A DNA stretch of 64,000 nucleotides from NCBI RefSeq assembly GCF_026213295.1, contig NC_079413.1:20422378-20486377 (forward strand). Reading direction: 5' to 3'. The position numbers and the translations under genes are program-made. Numbering within the stretch: the first letter of the stretch is position 1; each line of letters opens with the position of its first letter. Source of the stretch: Gadus chalcogrammus (Eukaryota; Chordata; Actinopteri; Gadiformes; Gadidae). This document shows positions 33,116 through 44,901 of this stretch, in pieces. The notes under the pieces are model-generated. The model was not told where the DNA came from. It saw nothing but the letters and a program-made list of their open reading frames with translations, and did not search any database.

Positions 33116-33331
33116 AAGATCATACTTTCAGGGATCATTTCTATAGTCTTTGACTTGAGAAATATCGTACAAAAGTGATCGGTTACTCTAACCACGATGA
33201 AGAGAACTGATGTTCCCTTCTGAGCGCGAAGCGGGCAGTGAGCGATGATGAATTTCATCTGCTCCTTGCCATTGATGACCGTTCCATGCTCTCGAGTGGA
33301 GCCTGGAGGTAGGGATCATGATCAGAGTGGT
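33116..33331 (+). ncRNA. SNORD3: U3 snoRNA gene, copy 7
   Basis: Complete copy. Differences lie outside the boxes: ATCGTACAAAAGTG, GCGATGATGAATTTCATCTGC, and GGTTTGATGTTGG just after the gene. Confidence 0.87.
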
Positions 33332-34131
33332 TTGATGTTGGCTAGATATTGTACAGATTAACAATTAGTTATTATTCTGAGTAGTTGGCAATTTGTTACG
33401 CCGTTAGTATGTTTATTTTACTGAGTAAATATTGTGTAGGCAATCAAAAATACTGATGTAGTGTAGGCTCTTGTAAACCGTTTAAAATTACTTGCATTGC
33501 TGGTGTAATTGCTCAGGTGTATATAATATGTAAAATAATGTTTCACTTTTGATGTGATACGATTGATGGCCATATCAAGTAGTATAAATTGTTAATTCAC
33601 TCCATGTGCATTGTGCAGGTTATCATATTGTAGACAGTATCAAGTCATTTGCACACGCTGAATCTGGAATGTCTGTACAATAACGGCACAATATAGCAGT
33701 AGACTATGCACATGAATTTCCTGTGTTCAATACTTGGTAGGATTTTGAATAACATCAATAAACAGAGAGGTCGGATATGACTTGAACTAAAGCAGTGGGG
33801 ATTGAGTTGAATTCCGACAGGCGGGGTGGTACTTTCGTCAACGGACCCCCGTGTCTCGCAAAGAGATGTGGGGACTATTTATCTCTATATCTCTTTATCA
33901 TATCACTCCGTTAACGTAGTTGTGCGTGGTACCCGTATTGGCCCTTATGATCACTAGTTTTGAACGTCACTCTATACCAATGTTTGAGTTCAGTTTCAAT
34001 GAACTAAGATTTGTATCAGTGCCATCCTTTATTTTTACATGAGCTGAAATATTGTGAAAGTTCTACCTCACAACCACCAGTGAGAAGGACTACCCCATGA
34101 ATTGGTGCCCGTCCGTGCCCGTTTCAACACT

Positions 34132-34346
34132 AAGATCATGCTTTCAGGGATCATTTCTATAGTCTTTGACTTGAGAAATATCGTACAAAAGTGATCGGTT
34201 ACTCTAACCACGATGAAGAGAACTGATGTTCCATTCTGAGCGTGAAGCGGGCAGTGAGTGATGATGCATTTCATCCGCTCCTTGCCATTGATGACCGTTC
34301 CATGCTCTCTAGTGGAGCCTGGAGGTAGGGATCATGTCAGAGTGGT
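34132..34346 (+). ncRNA. SNORD3: U3 snoRNA gene, copy 8
   Basis: Complete but 215 nt: one A is lost next to box D (ATCATGTCAGAGTGG). The 5' end reads ATGCTTTCAGGG instead of ATACTTTCAGGG. Box B reads GAGCGTGAAGCGGGC. Confidence 0.85.
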
Positions 34347-35147
34347 TAGATGTAGGCTAGTTATTGTACAAAATAACAATTAGTCATTATTCTGAGTCGT
34401 TGGCAATTTGTTACGCCGTTAGTATGTTTATTTTACTTAGTAAGTATTGTGTAGGCAATCAAAAATACTGATGCAGTGTAGGCTCTTGTAAACAGTTTGA
34501 AGTTACCTGCATTGCTGGTGTAACTGCTCAGGTGTTTATAATATATATAAATAATGTTTCACTTTTGATGTGATGTGAGGGATGGCCATATCAAGTAGTA
34601 TAAATTGTTAATTCACTCTATGTGCATTGTGCAGGTTATCATATTGTAGACAGTATCAAGTCATTTGCACACGCTGAATCTGGAATGTCTGTACAATAAC
34701 GGCACAATATAGCAGTAGACAATGCACATGAATTTCCTGTGTTTAATACTTGGTAGGATTTTGAATAACATAAATATACAGAGAGGTCGGATGTGAGTTG
34801 AACTAAAGCAGTGGGGATTGAGTTGAATTCCGACAGGCGGGGTGGTACTTTCGTCAACGGACCCCCGTGTCTCGCAAAGAGATGTGGGGACTATTTATCT
34901 CTATATCTCTTTATCATATCACTCCGTTAACGTAGTTGTGCGTGGTACCCGTATTGGCCCTTATGATCACTAGTTTTGAACGTCACTCTATACCGATGTT
35001 TGAGTTCAGTTTCAATGAACTAAGATTTGTATCAGTGCCATCCGTTATTTTTACATGAGCTGAAATATTGTGAAAGTTCTACCTCACAACCACCAGTGAG
35101 AAGGACTACCCCATGAATTGGTGCCCGTCCGCGCCCGTTTCAACACT

Positions 35148-35363
35148 AAGATCATACTTTCAGGGATCATTTCTATAGTCTTTGACTTGAGAAATATCGT
35201 ACGAAAGTGATCGGTTACTCTAACCACGATGAAGAGAACTGATGTTCCCTTCTGAGTGCGAAGCGGGCAGTGAGTGATGATGCATTTCATCCGCTCCTTG
35301 CCATTGATGACCGTTCCATGCGCTCTAGTGGAGCCTGGATGTAGGGATCATGATCAGAGTGGT
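35148..35363 (+). ncRNA. SNORD3: U3 snoRNA gene, copy 9
   Basis: Complete 216-nt copy. Box B reads GAGTGCGAAGCGGGC and the 3' stem-loop has GCGCTCTAGTGGAGC rather than GCTCTCTAGTGGAGC. Confidence 0.87.
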
Positions 35364-35548
35364 TAGATGTAGGCTAGATATTGTACAAAATAATAATTAG
35401 TCATTATTCTGAGTCGTTTGCAATTTGTTACGCCGTTAGTATGTTTATTTTACTTAGTAAATATTGTGTAGGCAATCAAAAATACTGATGCAGTGTAGGC
35501 TCTTGTAAACCGTTTGAAATTGCCTGCATTGCTGGTGTAACTGCTCAG

Positions 35549-37032
35549 GGCCCCGTTTCCCGATAACGATGGATCTTCGCTCGTACGATCATTCTCCCGA
35601 TGGATCTTGCGATCCATCGATAATTTCTTTGGAGCGTTTCCCGAAACTCCTCTTAACGTGAACGCGCATTTGCTGCACTCACGACGTCGTAGGATTGTAA
35701 CTGTCTACTGACACGGTGCTGAAATGGGCTCCGTAGGAGGGGGAGACGCAGGAATGTCGCAGGAAAATTGTGTTAAAAAGGGTTAAAATATATCCCCATC
35801 AAGGACAACAGCAGAGTAGCCTACGAAAAAAATAGACTGCAATTATATGAATGCTAAAGACATTAAAACACAATTGATTAGGCTGAAACCGACATATATC
35901 AGTCCTAATCCTGAATGCACTGTGCGTTTCACGGCATTTTCCCCCCTGAAATAATTCCATATGACAAAAAATTAAAAATAGCTTGTGTGACAACTACATT
36001 TATCTTAATGGGCTGATTTCTGAAACATGCTTTGCGCAGCAAAGAGAGCCGACTTAATCTGATTCCGCATAAGGGTTTCCTTGATTGATAATTTGATTGG
36101 CTATAAAAGCCCCTCCGGAAATAGGGTAAGGTATGTATTGATGAGGAATACAACGAAGCCCAACGTCTGGCCCGGTGCATCGTTGAGCGCACGATCGGGA
36201 GGTGGAAGTTGCGCTTTAGATGCCTTCACAGGTCAGGCGGAGAGCTCCAGTTTTCGCCGGCCAAGTCATGCGCCGTGATATGTGTGACGGCTATGTTGCA
36301 AAACATTGCAGCTAAGGCTGGGGTGGCATTGCTTGAACCGGAGGACGCTGAGGACGATGACGACGAGGAAGATCGGTGTGAGGACGGCCTCCCTCATAAC
36401 TACGCTGGTTTTCATGCGCGTCGAAGAGTGATTGAGACTTTTTTTTAACCCCCTCCACCCTCCCACATGTCACTAAACATTCCCGTCAACGTGACCAATC
36501 CCCACCATATCCCAGCCTTTTGCCTGCTCCTTTGCTTGTTTTTTATAATTTTTTTTTCTTTTTTTTAATTTTATTTAATTTTTTACATTATTTTATGCTA
36601 CGTTTTATGAGTAGCTTATGTCAGTCTGCACAAATCCCCCCACTTTCTCTCACACATTTTGAGTGCCCTGCCTGCGCAAACATTTTCTGGACTGTCCCGT
36701 TTTATTTTGGCCATTTTAACATCTTTGTTAATAAATTAATTCATAATCTTTATTAATTACCAAACTAAGAACATCAAGGCGCAATGCGTTTTAATAAAAA
36801 CGCATCCAATAGACGGAATGTCCGATGGTGTCGCCACTGAGGCTATAGCTGACGATGCTCTTAGCGTCCTACGAGTACCTACGAGCACCCCTGGAGTACT
36901 CGTTAGCTACGAGCGTTTTCAAGACGTTCGTTCCCCACGATGCTTTCGGGAAACGCAGTGAAAACTCTACGATGCCCTTTCGACGCACTTCACGATCCAC
37001 TTAGGCTAACGACACTTTCGGGAAACGGGTCC
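35549..37032. mobile_element. PIF/Harbinger-like element with transposase remnant in U3 spacer
   Basis: Ends GGCCCCGTTTCCCG and CGGGAAACGGGTCC are inverted repeats. The 3-bp CAG is duplicated (35546-35548, 37033-37035). It lies at exactly the same unit position (CTGCTCAG/GTGTATA) as the different element at 10795-11992. Subterminal repeats include CTACGAG and TTTCGGGAAACG. It carries a C-terminal transposase fragment. Confidence 0.85.
36131..36448 (+). pseudogene. HARBI1-like transposase C-terminal fragment
   Basis: The frame ending at 36448 reads DEEYNEAQRLARCIVERTIG, then RWKLRFRCLH, later SPAKSCAVI, LQNIAAKAGV, an acidic stretch and a closing RRRVIETFF. This is the C-terminal part of the DDE_Tnp_4 (Harbinger/HARBI1) nuclease, where the final acidic residue sits in the vErtiGrwK-type motif. 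The N-terminal and central DDE regions are missing, so the element is non-autonomous. Confidence 0.75.
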
Positions 37033-37645
37033 CAGGTGTATATAATATATATAAATAATGTTTCACTTTTGATGTGATGCGAGTGATGGCCATATCAAGT
37101 AATTATTAATTCACTCTATGTGCATTGTGCAAGTTATCATATTGTAGACAGTATCAAGTCATTTGCACACGCTGAATCTGGAATGTCTGTACAATAACGG
37201 CACAATATAGCAGTAGACTATACACATGAATTTCCTGTGTTTAATACTTGGTAGGATTTTGAATAACATAAATATACAGAGAGGTCGGATGTGAGTTGAA
37301 CTAAAGCAGTGGGGATTGAGTTGAATTCCGACAGGCGGGGTGGTACTTTCGTCAACGGACCCCCGTGTATCGCAAAGAGATGTGGGGACTATTTATCTCT
37401 ATATCTCTTTATCATATCACTCCGTTAACGTAGTTGTGCGTGGTACCCGTATTGGCCCTTATGATCACTAGTTTTGAACGTCACTCTATACCGATGTTTG
37501 AGTTCAGTTTCAATGAACTAAGATTTGTATCAGTGCCATCCGTTATTTTTACATGAGCTGAAATATTGTGAAAGTTCTACCTCACAACCACCAGTGAGAA
37601 GGACTACCCCATGAATTGGTGCCCGTCCGCGCCCGTTTCAACACT

Positions 37646-37861
37646 AAGATCATACTTTCAGGGATCATTTCTATAGTCTTTGACTTGAGAAATATCATAC
37701 AAAAGTGATCGGTTACTCTAACCACGATGAAGAGAACTGATGTTCCCTTCTGAGCGCGAAGCGGGCAGTGAGTGATGATGCATTTCATCCGCTCCTTGCC
37801 ATTGATGACCGTTCCATGCTCTCTAGTGGAGCCTCGATGTAGGGATCATGATCAGAGTGGT
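37646..37861 (+). ncRNA. SNORD3: U3 snoRNA gene, copy 10
   Basis: Complete 216-nt copy. Differences: AATATCATACAAAAG in the 5' domain and GAGCCTCGATG in the 3' stem. The 3' flank (GGTTTGATGTTGG) matches copy 7, suggesting exchange between units. Confidence 0.87.
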
Positions 37862-38661
37862 TTGATGTTGGCTAGATATTGTACAAAATAACAATTAGTC
37901 ATTATTCTGAGTCGTTGGCAATTTGTTACGCCGTTAGTATGTTTATTTTACTTAGTAAGTATTGTGTAGGCAATCAAAAATACTGATGCAGTGTAGGCTC
38001 TTGTAAACCGTTTGAAGTTACCTGCATTGCTGGTGTAACTGCTCAGGTGTATATAATGTGTATAAATAATGTTTCACTTTAATGTGATGCGAGTGATGGC
38101 CATATCAAGTAGTATAAATTATTAATTCACTATATGTGCATTGTGCAAGTTATCATGTTGTAGACAGTATCAAGTCATTTGCACACGCTGAATCTGGAAT
38201 GTCTGTACAATAACGGCACAATATAGCAGTAGACTATACACATGAATTTCCTGTGTTTAATACTTGGTAGGATTTTGAATAACATAAATATACAGAGAGG
38301 TCGGATGTGAGTTGAACTAAAGCAGTGGGGATTGAGTTGAATTCCGACAGGCGGGGTGGTACTTTCGTCAACGGACCCCCGTGTATCGCAAAGAGATGTG
38401 GGGACTATTTATCTCTATATCTCTTTATCATATCACTCCGCTAACGTAGTTGTGCATGGTACCCGTATTGGCCCTTATGATCACTAGTTTTGAACGTCAC
38501 TCTATACCGATGTTTGAGTTCAGTTTCAATGAACTAAGATTTGTATCAGTGCCATCCGTTATTTTTACATGAGCTGAAATATTGTGAAAGTTCTACCTCA
38601 CAACCACCAGTGAGAAGGACTACCCCATGAATTGGTGCCCGTCCGCGCCCGTTTCAACACT

Positions 38662-38877
38662 AAGATCATACTTTCAGGGATCATTTCTATAGTCTTTGAC
38701 TTGCGAAACATCGTACGAAAGTGATCGGTTACTCTAACCACGATGAAGAGAACTGATGTTCCCTTCTGAGCGCGAAGCGGGCAGTGAGTGATGATGCATT
38801 TCATCCGCTCCTTGCCATTGATGACCGTTCCATGCTCTCTAGTGGAGCCTGGAGGTAGGGATCATGATCAGAGTGGT
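38662..38877 (+). ncRNA. SNORD3: U3 snoRNA gene, copy 11
   Basis: Complete 216-nt copy; differs at CTTGCGAAACATCG in the variable 5'-domain stem. All boxes retained. Confidence 0.87.
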
Positions 38878-39677
38878 TAGATGTAGGCTAGATATTGTAC
38901 AAAATAACAATTAGTCATTATTCTGAGTCGTTGGCAATTTGTTACGCCGTTAGTATGATTATTTTACTTAGTAAGTATTGTGTAGGCAATCAAAAATACT
39001 GATGCAGTGTAGGCTCTTGTAAACCGTTTGAAGTTACCTGCATTGCTGGTGTAACTGCTCAGGTGTATATAATGTATATAAATAATGTTTCACTTTAATG
39101 TGATGCGAGTGATGGCCATATCAAGTAGTATAAATTATTAATTCACTATATGTGCATTGTGCAAGTTATCATATTGTAGACAGTATCAAGTCATTTGCAC
39201 ACGCTGAATCTGGAATGTCTGTACAATAACGGCACAATATAGCAGTAGACTATACACATGAATTTCCTGTGTTTAATACTTGGTAGGATTTTGAATAACA
39301 TAAATATACAGAGAGGTCGGATGTGAGTTGAACTAAAGCAGTGGGGATTGAGTTGAATTCCGACAGGCGGGGTGGTACTTTCGTCAACGGACCCTCGTGT
39401 CTCGCAAAGAGATGTGGGGACTATTTATCTCTATATCTCTTTATCATATCACTCCGTTAACGTAATTGTGTGTGGTACCCGTATTGGCCCTTATGATCAC
39501 TAGTTTTGAACGTCACTCTATACCGATGTTTGAGTTCAGTTTCAATTAACTAAGATTTGTATCAGTGCCATCCGTTATTTTTACATGAGCTGAAATATTA
39601 TGAAAGTTCTACCTCACAACCACCAGTGAGAAGGACTACCCCATGAATTGGTGCCCGTCCGCGCCCGTTTCAACACT

Positions 39678-39870
39678 AAGATCATACTTTCAGGGATCAT
39701 TTCTATAGTCTTTGACTTGAGAAATATCGTACGAAAGTGATCGGTTACTCTAACCACGATGAAGAGAACCGATGTTCCCTTCTGAGCGCGAAGCGCGCAG
39801 TGAGTGATGATGCATTTCATCCGCTCCTTGCCATTGATGACCGTTCCATGCTCTCTAGTGGAGCCTGGAT
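39678..39870 (+). pseudogene. U3 snoRNA copy 12, box D deleted
   Basis: 5' end to the 3' stem-loop are present, but 27 bp are deleted after GAGCCTGGAT, removing the box D region and the mature 3' end. Box D is needed for protein binding and stability of box C/D RNAs, so this copy should be dead. It also has GAAGCGCGCAG in place of GAAGCGGGCAG. Confidence 0.87.
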
Positions 39871-40666
39871 ATAGGCTAGATATTGTACAAAATAACAATT
39901 AGTCATTATTCTGAGTCGTTGGCAATTTGTTACGCCGTTAGTATGTTTATTTTACTTAGTAAGTATTGTGTAGGCAATCAAAAATACTGATGCAGTGTAG
40001 GCTCTTGTAAACAGTTTGAAGTTACCTGCATTGCTGGTGTGACTGCTCAGGTGTTTATAATATATATAAATAATGTTTCACTTTTGATGTGATGCGAGGG
40101 ATGGCCATATCAAGTAGTATAAATTGTTAATTCACTCTATGTGCATTGTGCAAGTTATCATATTGTAGACAGTATCAAGTCATTTGCACAAGCTGAATCT
40201 GGAATGTCTGTACAATAACGGCACAATATAGCAGTAGACTATGCACATGAATTTCCTGTGTTTAATACTTGGTAGGATTTTGAATAACATCAATAAACAG
40301 AGAGGTCGGATGTGAGTTGAACTAAAGCAGTGGGGATTGAGTTGAATTCCGACAGGCGGGGTGGTACTTTCGTCAACGGACCCCCGTGTCTCGCAAAGAG
40401 ATGTGGGGACTATTTATCACTATATCTCTTTATCATATCACTCCGTTAACGTAGTTGTGCGTGGTACCCGTATTGGCCCTTATGATCACTAGTTTTGAAC
40501 GTCACTCTATACCGATGTTTGAGTTCAGTTTCAATGAACTAAGATTTGTATCAGTGCCATCCGTTATTTTTACATGAGCTGAAATATTGTGAAAGTTCTA
40601 CCTCACAACCACCAGTGAGAAGGACTACCCCATGAATTGGTGCCCGTCCGCGCCCGTTTCAACACT

Positions 40667-40882
40667 AAGATCATACTTTCAGGGATCATTTCTATAGTCT
40701 TTGACTTGAGAAATATCGTACGAAAGTGATCGGTTACTCTAACCACGATGAAGAGAACTGATGTTCCTTTCTGAGCGCGAAGCGGGCAGTGAGTGATGAT
40801 GCATTTCATCCGCTCCTTGCCATTGATGACCGTTCCATGCTCTCTAGTGGAGCCTGGAGGTAGGGATCATGATCAGAGTGGT
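40667..40882 (+). ncRNA. SNORD3: U3 snoRNA gene, copy 13
   Basis: Complete 216-nt copy; GTTCCTTTCTGAG in place of GTTCCCTTCTGAG before box B, otherwise consensus. Confidence 0.88.
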
Positions 40883-41679
40883 TAGATGTAGGCTAGATAT
40901 TGTACAAAATAACAATTAGTCATTATTCTGAGTTGTTGGCAATTTGTTACGCTGTAAGTATGTTTATTTTACTTAGTAAATATTGTGTAGGCAATCAAAA
41001 ATACTAATGCCGTTTAGGCTCTTGTAAACCGTTTGAAGTTACCTGCATTGCTGGTGTAACTGCTCAGGTGTATATAATATATAAAATAATGTTTCACTTT
41101 TGATGTGATGCGAGTGATGGCCATATCAAGTAGTATAAATTGTTAATTCACTATATGTGCATTGTGCAAGTTATAGTGTAGACAGTATCAAGTCAATTGC
41201 ACACGCTGAATCTGGAATGTCTGTACAATAACGGCACAATATAGCAGTAGACTATGCACATGAATTTCCTGTGTTTAATACTTGGTAGGATTTTGAATAA
41301 CATCAATAAACAGAGAGGTCGGATGTGAGTTGAACTAAAGCAGTGGGGATTGAGTTGAATTCCGACAGGCGGGGTGGTACTTTCGTCAACGGACCCCCGT
41401 GTCTCGCAAAGAGATGTGGGGACTATTTATCACTATATCTCTTTATCATATCACTCCGTTAACGTAGTTGTGCGTGGTACCCGTATTGGCCCTTATGATC
41501 ACTAGTTTTGAACGTCACTCTATACCGATGTTTGAGTTCAGTTTCAATGAACTAAGATTTGTATCAGTGCCATCCGTTATTTTTACATGAGCTGAAATAT
41601 TGTGAAAGTTCTACCTCACAACCACCAGTGAGAAGGACTACCCCATGAATTGGTGCCCGTCCGCGCCCGTTTCAACACT

Positions 41680-41895
41680 AAGATCATACTTTCAGGGATC
41701 ATTTCTATAGTCTTTGACTTGAGAAATATCGTACGAAAGTGATCGGTTACTCTAACCACGATGAAGAGAACTGATGTTCCTTTCTGAGCGCGAAGCGGGC
41801 AGTGAGTGATGATGCATTTCATCTGCTCCTTGCCATTGATGACCGTTCCATGCTCTCTAGTGGAGCCTGGAGGTAGGGATCATGATCAGAGTGGT
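41680..41895 (+). ncRNA. SNORD3: U3 snoRNA gene, copy 14
   Basis: Complete 216-nt copy, nearly identical to copy 13 and sharing its CCTTTCTGAG change, which suggests recent duplication of the unit. Confidence 0.88.
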
Positions 41896-42616
41896 TAGAT
41901 GTAGGCTAGATATTGTACAAAATAACAATTATTTATTATTCTGAGTCGTTGGCAAATTGTTACCCTGTAAGTATGTTTATTTTACTTAGTAAATATTGTG
42001 TAGGCAATCAAAAATACTAATGCAGTTTAGGCTCTTGTAAACCGTTTGAAGTTACCTGCATTGCTGGTGTAACTGCTCAGGTGTATATAATATATAAAAT
42101 AAGTTTTCACTTTTGATGTGATGCGAGAGATGGCCATATCAAGTAGTATAAATTGTTAATTCACTATATGTGCATTGTGCAAGTTATCATATTGTAGACA
42201 GTATCAAGTCATTTGTACACGCTGAATCTGGAATGTCTGTACAATAACGGCACAATATAGCAGTAGACTATGCACATGAATTTCCTGTGTTTAATACTTG
42301 GTAGGATTTTGAATAACATCAATAAACAGAGAGGTCGGATGTGAGTTGAACTAAAGCAGTGGGGATTGAGTTGAATTCCGACAGGCGGGGTGGTACTTTC
42401 GTCAACGGACCCCCGTGTCTCGCAAAGAGATGTGGGGACTATTTATCTCTATATCTCTTTATCATATCACTCCGTTAACGTAGTTGTGCGTGGTACCCGT
42501 ATTGGCCCTTATGATCACTAGTTTTGAACGTCACTCTATACCGATGTTTGAGTTCAGTTTCAATGAACTAAGATTTGTATCAGTGCCATCCGTTATTTTT
42601 ACATGAGCTGAAATAT

Positions 42617-42684
42617 CCTTGCCATTGATGACCGTTCCATGCTCTCTAGTGGAGCCTGGAGGTAGGGATCATGATCAGAGTGGT
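42617..42684 (+). pseudogene. U3 snoRNA copy 15, 3' fragment
   Basis: A deletion joins GAGCTGAAATAT (upstream of the PSE) to CCTTGCCATTGATGACC, leaving only box C to the 3' end. The same right-edge junction (GAGTGGTGAGATGTAG) is seen after copy 4, but the deletions inside the two last units differ. Confidence 0.85.
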
Positions 42685-43290
42685 GAGATGTAGTGGTGCC
42701 GAGATGATGCCTCATGAAACGTCAAAGCCTCGCAGCCATATGAACCATCAAAGTGGTTCGACCTCGAAGCTTCAAATGAGTACGCTAGGGACACCTAGTG
42801 GTGAATGAAATTATGATGAAAGAAAGAGTTTCCTGTGATGATGTGATGTTTGCTTCGTACAACATCAAAACGTTTAAGAATTAAAGTCATTTCAGTGATA
42901 CGTGTGAGTGTGCCGTTCATAAATATCTCCCGAGCTCATGGTAGAGAACAAATCATTTGACAAAGATTTTAAGTCATCCCGGGCAAAATAGATTGTCTTA
43001 TAACTACAGTAGCCTACTAATAATTGTAATAATAGAACTGCATGATGACTGAGAATGAGTGTGATTAATTACATAGCCATAAAAGTGATCTTGGAACTGG
43101 GTTGGGTCTTCTTTTTGTAAAAATGTGCCAATTGTGAACCCATATCGCGGAACAGCCCGAGATGAAGCCTCGAACGTCACTCGCTACGTCATTTCGCCTA
43201 TGTGAATCCTACTCGATACGGAGCTTCGCTGGGGGAGGAGCCGAGGTACTCGACACACGCCCCGATGCCTCGACGAAAACCATAACATCA
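42685..43290. mobile_element. hAT-like remnant in spacer copy 2
   Basis: Near-identical to 14500-15100. It differs by scattered substitutions (for example TGGTGCCGAGATGATG) and replaces CACCACTAGGG with GAGTACGCTAGGG. Confidence 0.4.
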
Positions 43291-43317
43291 CTACCCGAAA
43301 CTGGTGGGGGGGTCTGG

Positions 43318-43530
43318 TGGATTTAGCTTGACCATGGGAGCAGTGCTGTTGTCCACAATGAACTCCTCAGAGAATCAGATGAGGTCAATGTGACGGTCCC
43401 GGCACGATAGACCGTGAGCGTTGATTTGACAGTGGGACGAGCAGACATCAACCTCCCCTACTCAGCCACAGTTAAAATCAAATGCATGAATGGCAGCGAG
43501 CTGGTCTTCCCAGAAAAAAATTCTGTATAG
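43318..43530 (+). pseudogene. Aerolysin/natterin-like fragment, spacer copy 2
   Basis: Second copy of the fragment at 15140-15343, with a few substitutions and the same terminal TAG. No intact start or additional domain. Both copies lie in duplicated spacer, so the fragment was broken before the duplication. Confidence 0.4.
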
Positions 43531-43933
43531 CTAATGCCATTATTTAACGTTTCAGCTTAGTAAATGATAATTTCAGTTCAAATATTCCATATGCTGTAAA
43601 TTTGTTTTCCAGTCCAACAGCCTGGAAAGATGATACGTTTCTGAACACTTCCTGTCAGATGCTAATCTTACTACTATAATAGCAGGCCTGTCGCACCAGT
43701 TACTCAAGTTGGTCATGTGCGCATGTGCCAAGCAGCCTGCAGCTCACACACACACACAGCACACGCAAACCCATACACCGTAAGCACTAGGGATGGGCAC
43801 GGTAATTCGAATATTTGATTATTCGAAACGGTGTGGGTAGTTGACTTTGAGATTTTTTTAAATTTTTGCCTTAAGTTCATTCAATATATTCATTAGCTAT
43901 ATTAATAACATATTGTTCATTAAACGTGTATAC
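43531..43933. other. Spacer copy 2, no gene seen
   Basis: Copy of 15344-15740: AT-rich, with a short (CA)n and the AGGGATGGGCACGG hAT-like start. It ends at the octamer GTGTATAC used as target by the hAT element that follows. Confidence 0.5.
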
Positions 43934-44893
43934 CAGTCATACTCAAGTAGCGGCCCGCGGGTCTTTTGTGGCCCGCGGGGTGTCTATTAATGGCCCTCGA
44001 GCTGTTTTGAAAAGTTTTTTTAATTATAAAAAAAAAATAATAATAATAATAATAATCGTGCTGGGCGCTCTTATTTTGAAACCGCGCGCCGCGATCTCAA
44101 TACGAGGCTGGAGGTTGCAACGATAAACAGATAGCACTCCAGCCCACAGACCGCTCCAGCCCTCCCAAACTCGAGGCAGACAGTCCATCTCAGCAGCAGT
44201 CAGTCACACGTATACCGACCGGAGCCGTAATGGCATGCTCCAAATTTGCCCCAAAAAGAAAACTGGACAGCGAAAACCGCCAGTTCCAACCAGAGTGGAC
44301 AGAAAGGTTTGCGTTCTTTCTACCACCGTCCAGCCCTCGCCCTCTGTGCTTAATATGTCAACTGCGGCCAATTTCCCCCTGCTGAATAGGATGGCAGTGC
44401 ACATCCTTACAATGTTTGGATCCACATACAGATGTGAATCTGCATTCTCAAAAATTAACTTCATCAAAAATCAGTACCGGAGTCGCCTAACCAACGAGCA
44501 CGTGCATCAGTGTGTCTCCCTGGCAATCACACCATATCAGCCCAGGTTTGAAGCATTGGCCAAAGAAAGCAGAGGCCAATTCTCCCAAGCACAAAAATGG
44601 GCTGTCTGAAGGCTTTTTGTTTTTTTTGTTTTTTTATCTTGAACAGGGTTATGTTTGGTTTTATTTAGTTATTTTTTTTAATATATGCCTAAATTAAAAT
44701 AATATTTTTATTTTAGGAAATATTTTTGTTTTTTTTTAATAAAAAGGAAATGTTATGTTATAAAATGTTGTAAATGTTATACATACGTTATGTTATGATA
44801 CGTTATCGGACGTACACGGTCCCAATAAATGGCCCCTTGAGTCCCTGAAAAAAAAAATTGTGGCCCCTCATCATTTCTACTTGAGTACCCCTG
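43934..44893 (+). mobile_element. hAT element with internally deleted transposase
   Basis: Ends CAGTCATACTCAAGTAG and CTACTTGAGTACCCCTG. The 8-bp target GTGTATAC is duplicated (43926-43933 and 44894-44901), while spacer copy 1 has it once and no insertion (near 15750). Length 960 bp. Contains N- and C-terminal pieces of a hAT transposase. Confidence 0.93.
44230..44609 (+). pseudogene. hAT transposase, N- and C-terminal pieces, frameshifted
   Basis: From ATG 44230 the frame reads MACSKFAPKRKLDSENRQFQ and then PEWTERFAFFLPP, ending in PLCLICQ, the usual start of fish hAT (ZBED/SCAND3/GTF2IRD2-type) transposases. In another frame, 44390-44570 reads the hAT C-terminal dimerisation domain: LLNRMAVHILTMFGSTYRCE, then SAFSKINFIKNQYRSRL. 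The catalytic centre between them is deleted and the frames do not match, so no enzyme can be made. Confidence 0.85.
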
Positions 44894-44901
44894 GTGTATA
44901 C

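Larger units (their letters stand above)
29506..42684 (+). repeat. U3 snoRNA satellite array, block 2
   Basis: Begins mid-unit right after the broken last 7SL unit. Ten units; U3 genes spaced 1,016 bp apart where undisturbed (32100, 33116, 34132, 35148 and 37646, 38662, 39678), 989 bp after a 27-bp loss and 1,013 bp for the next. Two intervals are enlarged by insertions: a LINE fragment (30300-31272) and a Harbinger element (35549-37032). Confidence 0.93.

Noticed and set aside
10330..41822. Recurrent 68-codon minus-strand frames (MKCIITHCPL type) spaced 1,016 bp apart
   Set aside because: They are antisense to the U3 gene and its PSE. Conservation comes from the RNA gene; indels break the frame in some copies and there is no protein-family signal.
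2449..42684. Centromeric-type satellite without genes
   Set aside because: The 1-kb unit contains a recognisable U3 gene with flanking Pol II snRNA-type elements at correct spacing.
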